A DNA stretch of 64,000 nucleotides from an uncultured bacterium (GTDB taxonomy: Bacteria; Actinomycetota; Coriobacteriia; Coriobacteriales; Coriobacteriaceae), in the NCBI GenBank assembly GCA_905215525.1, contig CAJMQJ010000002.1:244110-308109 (forward strand). Reading direction: 5' to 3'. Below, piece after piece: positions 52,635 to 62,326 of the stretch. A program made the position numbers and the translations under genes. How positions within the stretch are numbered: position 1 is the stretch's first letter; each line of letters starts with the position of its first letter. The notes beneath the pieces were generated by a model, which was given only the letters and a program-made list of their open reading frames with translations, was not told the origin of the DNA and made no database searches.

Positions 52635-53984
52635 CTACTTGGGAGCGTTGCCGCTACGGTCGCGCTCGCTTTGCTCCACTCGCCACTCTTCCCAACCGCG
52701 GCCGGCAGGCTGCCAGAACGCGCCGCGCTCCAGCCCCTCGGGCAAATAGCGCTGATCGACCCAGCCTTCGGGATAATCGTGCGGGTACTTGTATACACCG
52801 TACTCGTCGCTGCCGGGACGGTGACGATCGCGCAGGTAGCTGGGCACCTCGCGAAGACCACTGCTGTGGATATCGGCCAGCGCCGCATCGATCGAGGCCT
52901 CACACGCGTTGGACTTAGGCGCCAGGCACACATAGAGCGCAGCCTGAGCCAGGTTGATGCGACACTCGGGATAGCCAATGACCTCAGCAGATTTAAATGC
53001 GGCATGTGCCACCAAAAGCGCCTGCGGGTCGGCGTTGCCAACATCCTCGGAAGCCTGAATCATAATGCGGCGAGCGATAAACTTGGGATCCTCCCCCGCA
53101 TCGATCATGCGCGCAAGCCAATAAATGGTGGCATCGGGATCGCTGCCTCGCATGGACTTGATGAACGCGCTAATAATGTCGTAGTGCATATCACCGTTTT
53201 TGTCATACGAAAACCCACGACGCGGATTGGCGATCTTCACATCGTCGACCGTGATGGGATACCGCTCCCCCGCCGCCGGAGCCGGCGTCCCCTCGGTATC
53301 GGGACGCGTGACGGCAATCTCGCTCGCCAACTCAAGCGTCGTCAGGGCCGAGCGTGCATCACCCGCTGCCAGCGTGCAAATGGTCTTGACCGTATCATCA
53401 TCGGCCGAGAATTTGCCGTTCAGGCCCTGAGGCGCCTCGAGCGCACGCTCGATAAGCATGGCGATATCCTCGTCCTTTAAATGCTCAAGCTCCACGACTC
53501 GACCACGTGAGAGCAGCGCCGAGTTGACCTCGAAGTACGGATTCTCCGTCGTAGCGCCAATCATAATGACGGTACGGTTCTCAACTGCATGCAGCAGGGC
53601 ATCCTGCTGCGACTTAGAGAAGCGGTGAATCTCATCGATGAATAGAATGGTGCGGCGGTCGTACGTATTCAGGCGCGTCTTGGCCTCATCGATCACGCGG
53701 CGCAAGTCCTTTACGGTGCCCGTCACGGCGCTGACCTCGACAAACTCGCTCTTGGTATGGTTGGCGATAATGTGGGCCAGCGTCGTCTTACCCGTACCGG
53801 CCGGCCCGTACAGAATCACGCTCGAAAGCACGTCGTGCTCGATCGCGGCACGCAACCATGAGCCCTTACCGACGGCCTTTTGCTGGCCCACATAATCGTC
53901 GAGCGAATTGGGGCGCATGCGCACCGCAAGCGGCGCATTCTGAAAGGAACGCTCGCGCGTCGAAGCAGAAAAAAGGTCGTCCAT
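52635..53984 (-). CDS. rarA: Replication-associated AAA ATPase RarA
   Basis: A 449-residue clamp-loader-like ATPase that acts at stalled forks. It has PLAVRMRPNSLDDYVGQQ, Walker A GPAGTGKTT, TRLNTYDRRTILFIDEIHRFSKSQQDALL with Walker B, an IGATTENPYFEVNSALLSR sensor, and the MgsA C-terminal domain (DISAFIKSMRGSDPDAT region, HDYPEGWVDQRYLPEGL). Three ATGs are possible; 53984 gives MDDLFSAS and has a GGG site six bases upstream. Confidence 0.93.
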   Translation of the reverse strand: MDDLFSASTRERSFQNAPLAVRMRPNSLDDYVGQQKAVGKGSWLRAAIEHDVLSSVILYGPAGTGKTTLAHIIANHTKSEFVEVSAVTGTVKDLRRVIDEAKTRLNTYDRRTILFIDEIHRFSKSQQDALLHAVENRTVIMIGATTENPYFEVNSALLSRGRVVELEHLKDEDIAMLIERALEAPQGLNGKFSADDDTVKTICTLAAGDARSALTTLELASEIAVTRPDTEGTPAPAAGERYPITVDDVKIANPRRGFSYDKNGDMHYDIISAFIKSMRGSDPDATIYWLARMIDAGEDPKFIARRIMIQASEDVGNADPQALLVAHAAFKSAEVIGYPECRINLAQAALYVCLAPKSNACEASIDAALADIHSSGLREVPSYLRDRHRPGSDEYGVYKYPHDYPEGWVDQRYLPEGLERGAFWQPAGRGWEEWRVEQSERDRSGNAPK

Positions 53985-54044
53985 AGCCATCCCGTGCATC
54001 AATCAAAAACGTTTTCCACAAACAGTATACCGAATAAATACGAA

Positions 54045-55292
54045 CTACCGTTCGTTAATATAGGTGCGGTGCGGAAACTCCAGACCAGGGAATAGCTTGC
54101 TCGTCAGCTCGCAGAAATAGCCGTCCGTCATGCTCGCGATGTAATCCGCCACCGCTTGATCCTTGTCGTCCTGCCAAGCATAGATGCGGCCATAATAGGA
54201 AAGCTGCTGCTCAATACGCGAAATGTGGTGCTTAAAGATGTAGGAGGACTCGTCACCCTCGTTTATATCCTGCAGGCAACGGTCGTAGAGCTTTTCGAAG
54301 GCCTCGCGCAGTTCCGCTTCGGAGTCGCCTTCGATACCGCCCTTGCTATAAATCTTCTCGTAGTTCTCGCGCTTGGCTCGACGGATCTCCTCAAACAGGT
54401 CCTCGCTCATCTCGATACGCGGTTTGCCGTAGCTATGCTCAACGATATCGATGGAAGCGTGCGTGAGAATCCAGCTGTTATAGGCGCCGCCCCGACCATC
54501 GTCAAAAGTGTCGGGCGACAGCAGGCCCGCCGCAATGGCGTCCTGACGATCACGACCGACGTAGGCGAGGATATCCGAGATACGCACCACACAGCCCTCG
54601 AGCGTCATGGGACGCAGGTGCTCAATCGCGCTATAGCCTGTGGCAATGCATTCCTCGACGGTTCGGTCGAACTGGTCAAAGGAACCCATGTCCGAAAGCT
54701 CAAAAACACGCTGTTCGTACTCGCCGTTATGGCATAGCACGCCGTCGAGCGTCTGGAGTGACACGTTGCGGCCGTACAGCGCGTCGAGCACGCGGACCGA
54801 CTGCACGTTATGGAAAAAATAACGCCCCGTACGCTCATGATAGATATCGTTGAGGAAGCACTCGCCGGCATGGCCGAAAGGCGTGTGTCCCAAGTCGTGG
54901 CCCAGGCCAATCGCCTCGATCAGATCGCAATTGAGCCCCAGGGCGCGACCGATATCGCGCGCAATGCGGGAGACAAGCTGCACGTGCAAACCGCGGCGTG
55001 ACAGATCGTCATTGCTACGGAAGCTAAAGACCTGCGTTTTGCCTGCATAACGGGTGTACGCCGGAAGATGAAGTATCTTTTCGGTATCGCGCATAAACGC
55101 CGGACGCATAAGCGTGCCTTTGTCGGAGGCGCGATCAATACGACGAATGACCTGATCGTCGTTGCAACGATACGGGTTAACATAGCCCGAAGCACGATCG
55201 GTGGCAATGCGCTCGAAAAGTTCGGGCGACAACGCCGAGGGAATACGGTCCATGCGCGCCTTAATGACGGCCGTTTCTTGATTAGTTGCCAT
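54045..55292 (-). CDS. dGTPase-like HD phosphohydrolase
   Basis: A 415-residue HD-domain protein of the deoxyguanosine triphosphohydrolase family. It has TRYAGKTQVFSFRSNDDLSRRGLHVQLVS with the first His, the IGLGHDLGHTPFGHAGE metal motif, ILRCHNGEYEQRVFEL-like VLCHNGEYEQR, and VVRISDILAYVGRDRQDA with the last Asp. It cleaves dNTPs to deoxynucleosides and triphosphate in known members. The ATG at 55292 has AAGGAG six bases upstream. Confidence 0.88.
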   Translation of the reverse strand: MATNQETAVIKARMDRIPSALSPELFERIATDRASGYVNPYRCNDDQVIRRIDRASDKGTLMRPAFMRDTEKILHLPAYTRYAGKTQVFSFRSNDDLSRRGLHVQLVSRIARDIGRALGLNCDLIEAIGLGHDLGHTPFGHAGECFLNDIYHERTGRYFFHNVQSVRVLDALYGRNVSLQTLDGVLCHNGEYEQRVFELSDMGSFDQFDRTVEECIATGYSAIEHLRPMTLEGCVVRISDILAYVGRDRQDAIAAGLLSPDTFDDGRGGAYNSWILTHASIDIVEHSYGKPRIEMSEDLFEEIRRAKRENYEKIYSKGGIEGDSEAELREAFEKLYDRCLQDINEGDESSYIFKHHISRIEQQLSYYGRIYAWQDDKDQAVADYIASMTDGYFCELTSKLFPGLEFPHRTYINER

Positions 55293-55323
55293 GGCATGCT
55301 CCTTAAGAAGGATGCGCAATCGG

Positions 55324-55746
55324 TTACAAAGTGCAGCCCACAACCTCGATTATGGCAAAAATCGGCACCAAAAACGGGAGCAACGGCAGGGAGCGCGATT
55401 TTGTGATGAGGCAGGAGAGGGCAAGGACCAGGAGCGCGACGGCAAATGCCACGATGCCACCCATAGGGTCGAGCGTGCAAAGCGCGAAAAGTGCCTTAGC
55501 ATCTCCCATGCCGATGCCCGGGGTTTGGCGAAGACGACGCCAGAGGGACTCAGTCAGCACGAGAGCAAGATACACGATGACAGCAAGACCCGCGTGGTCA
55601 AGCGCTGTGTTCAAACCGAGATCGAACCAAACACCCGCTAACGCCACCACCGCACACGCGCCGGCAAGCGAATTCGGGAACCGCCGATCACGAGCATCGA
55701 TAACGGCGCCAGCAATAGCAAACAACCAAAACGGGATATAGACCAT
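55324..55746 (-). CDS. A24-type prepilin peptidase
   Basis: A 140-residue integral membrane aspartyl protease of the CpaA/TadV size, lacking the N-methylase domain. Catalytic Asp residues lie in AVIDARDRRFPNSLAG and GIGMGDAKALFAL. About five hydrophobic helices. An AAGGAGG site precedes the ATG at 55746. No pilin or Tad genes are seen in the window, so its substrate lies elsewhere. Confidence 0.85.
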   Translation of the reverse strand: MVYIPFWLFAIAGAVIDARDRRFPNSLAGACAVVALAGVWFDLGLNTALDHAGLAVIVYLALVLTESLWRRLRQTPGIGMGDAKALFALCTLDPMGGIVAFAVALLVLALSCLITKSRSLPLLPFLVPIFAIIEVVGCTL

Positions 55747-55780
55747 CGAACGCCTCCTTGAGTTACATCGCAAAAACAAA

Positions 55781-55817
55781 AACCACCACAAAGGTGCCCG
55801 TCCCCTTTGTGGTGGTT
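55781..55817 (-). terminator. Terminator of the glycosyltransferase gene
   Basis: AACCACCACAAAGG and CCTTTGTGGTGGTT form a 14-bp stem followed on the minus strand by TTTTTGTTTTT. A reversed near-copy stands at 63421. Confidence 0.9.
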
Positions 55818-55827
55818 TTAGTGGTGA

Positions 55828-57123
55828 TTATTTGGCGCCTTGCATGACCTCGTCAAGGGTGACGTTGACGGCGTGCTGCGTCGGCACCCAGTCGACCTTC
55901 AGGAACAGCGCAGCCACCGTGATGGGGATATAGCTGAACATAAAGATCGGGAAGGTAAACAGGTTAGTCACCAGGCGCCACTTTTGCGCGCAGTGAATAT
56001 GCTTGTACTCAAAGATAGTCGTGAGCAGCGCCAGGATGAAGAAAGTCTGATACATCATGGCGAACGTCATGATAAGCGAGGCGGCACAAGCCTGCATCTC
56101 GACTTCGGTAGCTAAGAAGCCGTGCGAGAGTCCACCCACGATGAGGAACGTCGCGTTGGCGAGCATGGAAATCAGGGACAGAAGCATGCCCGGAGCGATG
56201 GTCATAAACATGTCGTAGGCGGCAAAGCGATGATAGCGGAAGGTCGATTTGACCAGGTGCTTACCGTAGGTAAAGAACACCTGGTAGAAGCCCTTGGTCC
56301 AGCGCATGCGCTGTTTCCAGGACGCCTTAAACGTCACGGGCTGTTCGTCAAAGAACTCCGCCGGCGCATAACCGATGCGAATGCCGTGAATGGCACAGAA
56401 CGTAGTGAACTGGATGTCCTCGGTCAGCGTGTGGAACTGCCAGCCGTGCATGCCCTCAATAACACTGGCGGAGATAAGGTAGCCCGAGCCCGAGACGGCA
56501 CAAGACGTCTTACAGATGTTGCGCGCGTTGTTGAGGAAGCGGGCCTCACGCAGATACCAGGTGGCGTTGGCAGACGAAATCCACGAGCTGCCGAAGTTCT
56601 TGGAGTTACGATAGCTCGTAACCACATGGAAGCCCTGGTCAAAGGCATCATTCATCTTGGAGACGTAATCGCGGGAGATAACGTTGTCGGCATCGAAGAT
56701 AAAGTAGCCCTCAAACGTGTCGGGATACTCGTTGAGAATGCGATCGAAACCAAAGTCCATGACCCAGCTCTTACCCTTGCGGGCCAGGTCGTTGCGCTCA
56801 TAAACGATGGCGCCTGCCTCGCGCGCGAGCTGCGCCGTATTATCGGTGCAGGCATCGGCGACCACGAAGACCTCGATAAGCTCGGACGGATAATCCTGGT
56901 CCTTGATGGAGCGAACGAGGTTGGCGATCACGGCCTCCTCGTTATGCGCCGCGATAAAGAAGGCATAGCGGTGGAGTTTTTTGGCCTTGGGAGGCGCGAC
57001 CTCGCCACGAAGAGCGCCAATGACAAAGAAGACCACCTGGTACAGAAAGCAGACCGTGAGTAGCGTAACCACAATCTGATTAAAGATCACGATGGGCGTG
57101 TTAGTTTGTAAAAAGGCGAGCAT
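55828..57123 (-). CDS. Family 2 glycosyltransferase, membrane-bound
   Basis: A 431-residue processive-type glycosyltransferase. An N-terminal helix, then the GT2 core: YAFFIAAHNEEAVIANLV, VFVVADACTDNT, the DxD motif in YFIFDADNVIS, TEDIQFTTFCAIHG, and the QxxRW motif in WKQRMRWTKGFYQ. Four C-terminal helices follow. The arrangement resembles polysaccharide synthases such as IcaA/BcsA-like enzymes without the PilZ part. Product unknown; it stands alone. Confidence 0.85.
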   Translation of the reverse strand: MLAFLQTNTPIVIFNQIVVTLLTVCFLYQVVFFVIGALRGEVAPPKAKKLHRYAFFIAAHNEEAVIANLVRSIKDQDYPSELIEVFVVADACTDNTAQLAREAGAIVYERNDLARKGKSWVMDFGFDRILNEYPDTFEGYFIFDADNVISRDYVSKMNDAFDQGFHVVTSYRNSKNFGSSWISSANATWYLREARFLNNARNICKTSCAVSGSGYLISASVIEGMHGWQFHTLTEDIQFTTFCAIHGIRIGYAPAEFFDEQPVTFKASWKQRMRWTKGFYQVFFTYGKHLVKSTFRYHRFAAYDMFMTIAPGMLLSLISMLANATFLIVGGLSHGFLATEVEMQACAASLIMTFAMMYQTFFILALLTTIFEYKHIHCAQKWRLVTNLFTFPIFMFSYIPITVAALFLKVDWVPTQHAVNVTLDEVMQGAK

Positions 57124-57205
57124 GCAGGCTCCCGAGAACGCGTTACGTAAACAACCGTATATCTTACCGTAGGCTAACCGAGTTCAAGAAACCACCTAAT
57201 ACTGG

Positions 57206-58219
57206 TTAGGGTTCGAGCAGACCGAGCTGCGGAACGATTTCGTCGCCGGCGGCAGTGCGGCCGAGCGAGCGCGGGGCTAGGTCATCCAGAACGGCGGCGA
57301 GATCCCACGGCAGCTCATCACGGCACTCAATGCGCTCCCCCGTCACGGGATGATCGAACGCCACACGCCAGGAATGGAGGAATTGCCTGGTCAAACCCTG
57401 GTCGGCACGCACATCGCACTTACCGTAGAGCGGATCGCCCACGCAGGCGTGGTTGATATGGCGCATGTGCACGCGAATCTGATGCGTGCGACCCGTAAAC
57501 AGGTGGCACTCGACGAGCGTATAGCCATCGTCAAAACGCGTGGAATCGAAGCGCTCGAGGACCCTAAAGGTCGTAATGGCCTGGCGCGCGAAAGGATCGT
57601 CCGAAACCGCCATCTTGACACGGTCGCGCGTAGAACGGGCAATGCCGGTGTTGATCGTGCCCTCGTCCATGGCAATGTGGCCGTGGACGAGCGTAATGTA
57701 GCGGCGGTCGAGCGTGCGCGTGCGGATGAGATTCTGGAGCGCGCGCTGGGTGTCGTCGTCTTTTGCCGCGAGCATAAGGCCCGAGGTGTCACGATCCAGG
57801 CGATGCACGATGCCGGGGCGGTCCTCGCCCTGCACGGTGCCCAGATGGTCAATGCCACAGTGATAGACCAAGGCGTTCGCAAGGGTGCCGCTCTCGTGGC
57901 CATGGGCGGGATGGCACACCAGACCGCGCTGCTTGGAGAGCACGATGAGGTAGTCGTCCTCGTAGCGGATATCGAGGGGAATGGCCTCGGGAATCACATC
58001 GGTGGGATCGTGCGGCTCGGGCAAATCGACCGAAATACGGTCGCCGGAGCGCACGGCATACTTTTTTGACAGGCATGTCTCGCCGTTGACGGCAACGGCA
58101 CCGCCCTCGATCAGATGCGCGCAGGCAGAGCGCGTAGGGCAGCCGTCATTAGCGCCCAGATAGGCGTCAAGACGCTGACCAGCGGCATCGTCGGCAACAA
58201 GGATATGGATGTCGGCCAT
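57206..58219 (-). CDS. rluD: RluA/RluD-family pseudouridine synthase
   Basis: Forms pseudouridines in 23S rRNA. The 337 residues have an N-terminal S4 domain (GQRLDAYLGANDGCPTRSACAHLIEGGAVAVNG region) and the catalytic domain with Asp in GIVHRLDRDTSGLML, DRRYITLVHGH and TGRTHQIRVHMRHINHACVGDPLYG. The ATG shares a base with the lspA stop (TAATG); the lspA-rluD pair is common in Gram-positives. Confidence 0.92.
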   Translation of the reverse strand: MADIHILVADDAAGQRLDAYLGANDGCPTRSACAHLIEGGAVAVNGETCLSKKYAVRSGDRISVDLPEPHDPTDVIPEAIPLDIRYEDDYLIVLSKQRGLVCHPAHGHESGTLANALVYHCGIDHLGTVQGEDRPGIVHRLDRDTSGLMLAAKDDDTQRALQNLIRTRTLDRRYITLVHGHIAMDEGTINTGIARSTRDRVKMAVSDDPFARQAITTFRVLERFDSTRFDDGYTLVECHLFTGRTHQIRVHMRHINHACVGDPLYGKCDVRADQGLTRQFLHSWRVAFDHPVTGERIECRDELPWDLAAVLDDLAPRSLGRTAAGDEIVPQLGLLEP

Positions 58220-58818
58220 TAGCGCTCGCTCCTTTCGCGAATCTTGCGGGCACGCTCCCCACGCTGCTGGGCCTTGCGCTTAGCGCGGGCCTCGTCACGG
58301 GCGTTGAGTTCGGCGGTCGCGTCGACCTCACGGGCCGCAGGACTCAAGAACATGTAGCCGATGAGGGCAAGCACCACACCGACCGTAATGCCGACATCGG
58401 CCACATTGAAGACGGGGAAGTCGATGAAGGTGGTGGCAATAAAATCGGTCACAAAGCCAAAAGCCAGACGGTCGATCGCATTGCCAATGGCGCCGCCCAC
58501 GACCATAGCCATGCCCACAACCTCAAAGCGAGCAAGCTGGGGCGCGCGAAGCAAGTACACCGCGATCGCAACGATAACGACAAACGCCAGCACGGCAAAC
58601 GCGAGGCCATGTCCCTCGCCCATGCTAAAGGCAGCACCGATGTTACGCACGAAAAGGAAGTCGATCACACCGGGGATAATAGTCACATGCAGAGCATCGC
58701 CGACGGCACGAACCGCAAGCTTGGTCAGCTGGTCAACAAGCAGCACGGCCAACGCCACGCTACCAGCAACACCCAACCGCCAACGCAAAGGCGGCGTCAT
58801 ATCCGCAGAACGACCCAA
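58219..58818 (-). CDS. lspA: Lipoprotein signal peptidase
   Basis: Cleaves signal peptides of diacylated lipoproteins, such as those predicted in the B12 island. The 199-residue product has four helices and the catalytic Asp residues in GGAIGNAIDRLAFGFVTDF and FPVFNVADVGITVG, plus VRNIGAAFSMGEGHG. The C-terminal 45 residues are charged. I chose TTG at 58818, as AGGGG lies six bases upstream; an ATG at 58800 is the alternative. Confidence 0.93.
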   Translation of the reverse strand: MGRSADMTPPLRWRLGVAGSVALAVLLVDQLTKLAVRAVGDALHVTIIPGVIDFLFVRNIGAAFSMGEGHGLAFAVLAFVVIVAIAVYLLRAPQLARFEVVGMAMVVGGAIGNAIDRLAFGFVTDFIATTFIDFPVFNVADVGITVGVVLALIGYMFLSPAAREVDATAELNARDEARAKRKAQQRGERARKIRERSER

Positions 58819-58939
58819 ATCAATCCCCTACCCTCAAAAGCTCAAATTACGCTTAGTGCAAGTAACCATCTTATATTGCCACACGCAGAACGCACGACAT
58901 ATCCACCAACGCAAGCTAAATAACCAGCTAAAAACGAAA

Positions 58940-58966
58940 GCGGCATTCCGAAAAACAGAATGCCGC
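58940..58966. terminator. Terminator downstream of ileS
   Basis: GCGGCATTC and GAATGCCGC form a 9-bp stem with a T-run on each strand. It separates ileS from lspA. Confidence 0.85.
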
Positions 58967-59039
58967 TTTTATTCAACGGGGCAAATGAGCGGAAGGCGTC
59001 CAAATTCTCCCTATAACTAAAATGCCGAGTTACCGTGCC

Positions 59040-61841
59040 TTAAAGGGCTTCCGCACACCTCTTGCAAATATGCGCGTGGCCGTTGTACTCGCCGACGGTG
59101 GTGCGGTAGTTCCAGCAACGGTCGCAGCACTCGCCCTCGGCAGCCTCGATGGCAACGGAGAGCTCCTCGCCCTGGGTCAGCTCAACATCGGAGACGATGT
59201 AGAACTCGGCGAGGTCGACGGCCTTGTCGCCGGTCAGCAGCGCATACATCTCGGCGGGAACGACCGCCTTGACACGGACCTGCTGGCTCTTGGTGAAGGT
59301 GCCGACGGAGCGGGCATCCTCAAGGGCCTTGGTCACGGCGCCACGGAGCTCGAGCGAAGCCTCGAGCACGCCCTCAAACTCATTGGCCTCGTCGATCGTG
59401 ATGGGCGACTTGTACCAATCGAGCAGCGCGGCGTACTTCTGATGATCGACGCAGCCGGCGGGCGCATAGGCCATGGCCTCATCGACGGTGTAGGACAGAA
59501 TCGGCTGCAGATCGCGCATGAGCATCGAGAAGAGCTCGGCGAGCACGGTCTGGGCGCTGCGGCGTTCGAGCGAGCCGGGCTTTTCGCAGTACAGACGGTC
59601 CTTCAGGGCGTCGAGATACACGTTGGAGAGCTCGGTAACCACGAAGTCGTAAAGCGCACGGTAAGCGCGCGGGAACTCGTAGCAAGAGTAAGCGTCGTCG
59701 ACCTCGGCCTGGACCTGGGTCAGACGGGCAACCATGAGCTTGTCGAGCGGCAGCAGGTCGGCAAAAGCGACGCCGTCGGTCTCGGGCTCAAACTGGCCCT
59801 CGAGCTCGGAAAGCAGGAAGCGCAGCGTGTTGCGGAAGCGACGGTAGGCATCGGACGTACGAGCGAGAATCTCGTGGTCGATGGAGACGTCGGAGCTAGT
59901 ATCGACGGAGGCGACCCACAGGCGGATGATGTCGGCGCCCATCTCGTCACAGACTTTGTTGGGGTCGATGACGTTACCGAGCGACTTGGACATCTTGCGA
60001 CCCTGGCCGTCGAGCGTGAAGCCCTGCGAGACGACCGCCTTGTACGGAGCGTGACCGTTGGCGCCCACCGAGGTGAGCAGCGAGCTCTGGAACCAACCGC
60101 GGTGCTGGTCGGAGCCCTCGAGATACACGTCCGCCGGATACTCCAGCTCGGGGCGATACTCGCAGACGGCCTTCCAGGAGACGCCGGAGTCCCACCACAC
60201 GTCGAGGATGTCCTTATCAGCCTTGAGGTGATGGCCGCCGCACTTGGGGCAGACGCAGGCCTCGCCCAGGTAGCTCTCGGGAGCGTCAGTGAACCAGGCG
60301 TCGGAGCCCTTCTCGTGGAAGAGCTTGATGACGGCGTCGAGCGTGGCGTCGTTCATGACCTTCTCGCCGCAGTCGGCGCATGTGTAACTGGGAATAGGCA
60401 CGCCCCAGTTGCGCTGACGGCTGATGCACCAGTCGGGACGCTGCTCGACCATGGCACCGATGCGGTTGGCCGCGTGGGCCGGATACCACTTGACGTTCTC
60501 ACGGACCTCCTTGCCAGCCTGCTCGCGCAAACCGGTCTTGTCCATCGAGACAAACCACTGGTCGGTAGCACGGAAGAGCACAGGGTGCTTGCAGCGCCAG
60601 CAGTGCGGATAGCTGTGCGTGATCTTCTTCTCGAGGACCAGGGTGCCGCGCTCGCGCAGGAACTCGATGATGTGCGGGTTGGCCTCATCGGTGTCCATAC
60701 CGCTGAAGGGGCCACCGGTACCAAACTCCTCGCCGGTGTAGAACTTACCGTCGTCATCGACCGGCATGCAGATGTCGGTGATGCCCTCCTTGAGGCAGGC
60801 GAAGTAGTCGTCGACGCCGTGGCCGGGCGAGTTGTGGACGATACCGGTACCGTCATCGACACCGACGTAATCGGCCAGCAGCGCCACGCCCTCAACGCCG
60901 TCAAAGATCGGCTGCTTGTAGTGGATGTGGTGGAAGGTCTCGGCAGGAACCACGTAGGGCTTGCCGTCGACCATGACCGGGGTGTACTCCCAGCCAAACT
61001 CCTCGCAGCACTTGGGCGCCAGGTCTTCGAGCATGACCTCGGCACGGCCCTCGTGTTCAACGGCGACGTAGGCGGCACCGGGCTTGAGGGAAACGGCCTG
61101 GTCGGACGGGATGGTCCACGGCGTAGTCGTCCAGATGATGAAGTCGACCGGGCCGTCGAAGTTCTCGAGGCCGGCAGGCTTGGAGGTCATCTCAAAGCGC
61201 ACGAAGATGGACGGGCTCGTCTCGTCGGAGTACTCGATCTCGGCCTCGGCCAGCGCAGTGTGGCAGTGCTTGCACCAGTGAACCGGCTTGTGGCCGCGAT
61301 AGATCATGCCCTTATCGAACATCGCCTTGAAAACCTCGATGTCGGCGGCGTCATGCTGGTGATAGAGCGTCAGGTAGGGGTTGTCCCAGTCGCCGAGCAC
61401 GCCCAAGCGACGGAAACCGGCCTTCTGCAGCTCGATGTTCTCGACAGCGAACTTGTTGCAGAGCTCGCGGATCTTAGCCGTGGAGGTCTGGTTGAACTTC
61501 TCGGTGCCGAGCTTCTCCTCGACCTTGTGCTCGATCGGCTGACCATGGCAGTCCCAACCGGGGACGTAGGGAACCTCATAGCCCTGCATCATCCAGTAGC
61601 GGTTGATCATGTCCTTGGAGATCTTATTCATGGCGTGGCCGATGTGGATCGGACCGTTGGCGTACGGAGGGCCGTCGTGCAGCACGAACTTCTTGTGACC
61701 CTCGTTCTTCTTCAGAACCTGCTCGTAGACCTTGTTGTCCTGCCAGTCCTTGAGTCGCTTGGACTCGGACTTGGAAAGACCGGCACGCATGGGAAAACCG
61801 GTCTTGGGCAGATTCATCGTCTGCTTGTACTCGTTTGCCAC
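59040..61841 (-). CDS. ileS: Isoleucyl-tRNA synthetase
   Basis: A 933-residue class I synthetase. It has the HIGH motif in NGPIHIGHAMNKISKDM, the editing-domain segment TPWTIPSDQAV, GSDQHRGWFQSSLL, the KMSKS motif in GQGRKMSKSLGNVIDP, and a C-terminal zinc finger (ECCDRCWNYR, HICKRC). The GTG at 61841 has AAAGGGG four bases upstream; the longer frame runs into the T-box. Controlled by the T-box leader. Confidence 0.96.
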   Translation of the reverse strand: MANEYKQTMNLPKTGFPMRAGLSKSESKRLKDWQDNKVYEQVLKKNEGHKKFVLHDGPPYANGPIHIGHAMNKISKDMINRYWMMQGYEVPYVPGWDCHGQPIEHKVEEKLGTEKFNQTSTAKIRELCNKFAVENIELQKAGFRRLGVLGDWDNPYLTLYHQHDAADIEVFKAMFDKGMIYRGHKPVHWCKHCHTALAEAEIEYSDETSPSIFVRFEMTSKPAGLENFDGPVDFIIWTTTPWTIPSDQAVSLKPGAAYVAVEHEGRAEVMLEDLAPKCCEEFGWEYTPVMVDGKPYVVPAETFHHIHYKQPIFDGVEGVALLADYVGVDDGTGIVHNSPGHGVDDYFACLKEGITDICMPVDDDGKFYTGEEFGTGGPFSGMDTDEANPHIIEFLRERGTLVLEKKITHSYPHCWRCKHPVLFRATDQWFVSMDKTGLREQAGKEVRENVKWYPAHAANRIGAMVEQRPDWCISRQRNWGVPIPSYTCADCGEKVMNDATLDAVIKLFHEKGSDAWFTDAPESYLGEACVCPKCGGHHLKADKDILDVWWDSGVSWKAVCEYRPELEYPADVYLEGSDQHRGWFQSSLLTSVGANGHAPYKAVVSQGFTLDGQGRKMSKSLGNVIDPNKVCDEMGADIIRLWVASVDTSSDVSIDHEILARTSDAYRRFRNTLRFLLSELEGQFEPETDGVAFADLLPLDKLMVARLTQVQAEVDDAYSCYEFPRAYRALYDFVVTELSNVYLDALKDRLYCEKPGSLERRSAQTVLAELFSMLMRDLQPILSYTVDEAMAYAPAGCVDHQKYAALLDWYKSPITIDEANEFEGVLEASLELRGAVTKALEDARSVGTFTKSQQVRVKAVVPAEMYALLTGDKAVDLAEFYIVSDVELTQGEELSVAIEAAEGECCDRCWNYRTTVGEYNGHAHICKRCAEAL

Positions 61842-61883
61842 GGTACCCCTTTCATGTCGTGGGCGCGCACGCCCTCTGGGCAC

Positions 61884-62185
61884 CAAAAAAGCGCCCGTCC
61901 CTACAAGCTGGGACGAAGCGCCACAAACAGGCTGCACGCCCGCAAAAGCTCTTCGCTTAACCACCCAGCTTAGATGCCCTCGCCCGCGTATTCGCGCGCT
62001 CGCATCCGTTACTCGGCTGGTCTGTATCGACGACCATCTCGGCGATGTCTACTAAGACGAACCTACGCGGCACGTCCGTTGGGACCGCAGCTCCGGGGTG
62101 ATTTTCATCGGTCGCATGCACGGGTTCTCAGCGCTCCCCGCTCTCTGTAGCATGCGGACGGCCGACTACTCGTCCCCATCAACGC
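61884..62185 (-). ncRNA. T-box leader of ileS
   Basis: Read on the minus strand, a GGACGAGTAGTC start (about 62180), AGAGAG within stem I and AAAATC in the expected specifier region (ATC, Ile) are followed by the T-box stretch AAGCTGGGTGGTTAAGCG at 61953-61970. A terminator with CGTCCC/GGGACG and GCGC/GGCGC arms and TTTTTT (61920-61884) ends the leader. Uncharged tRNA-Ile should favour the antiterminator. The exact 5' end is uncertain. Confidence 0.85.
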
Positions 62186-62326
62186 TTATGCGCTGTATGG
62201 TAGCACGGTCAACGCCGGCGAAAAACCCTCAACATCGGTTTCATACTTTAGAAACTTCTCGCGGTCGCAAGCACTCACTTGGAGCAAAATACCTGAAAGC
62301 ACTTTATCGAACGAAAGAAGGCCGCT

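Noticed and set aside
59022..61973. 983-codon open frame opposite ileS
   Set aside because: It mirrors ileS codon periodicity in a GC-rich gene, has Gly/Val/Asp/Leu-rich shadow composition, and no family features. The same applies to the long frames opposite alaS (46420-48918) and fruA (32415-34643).
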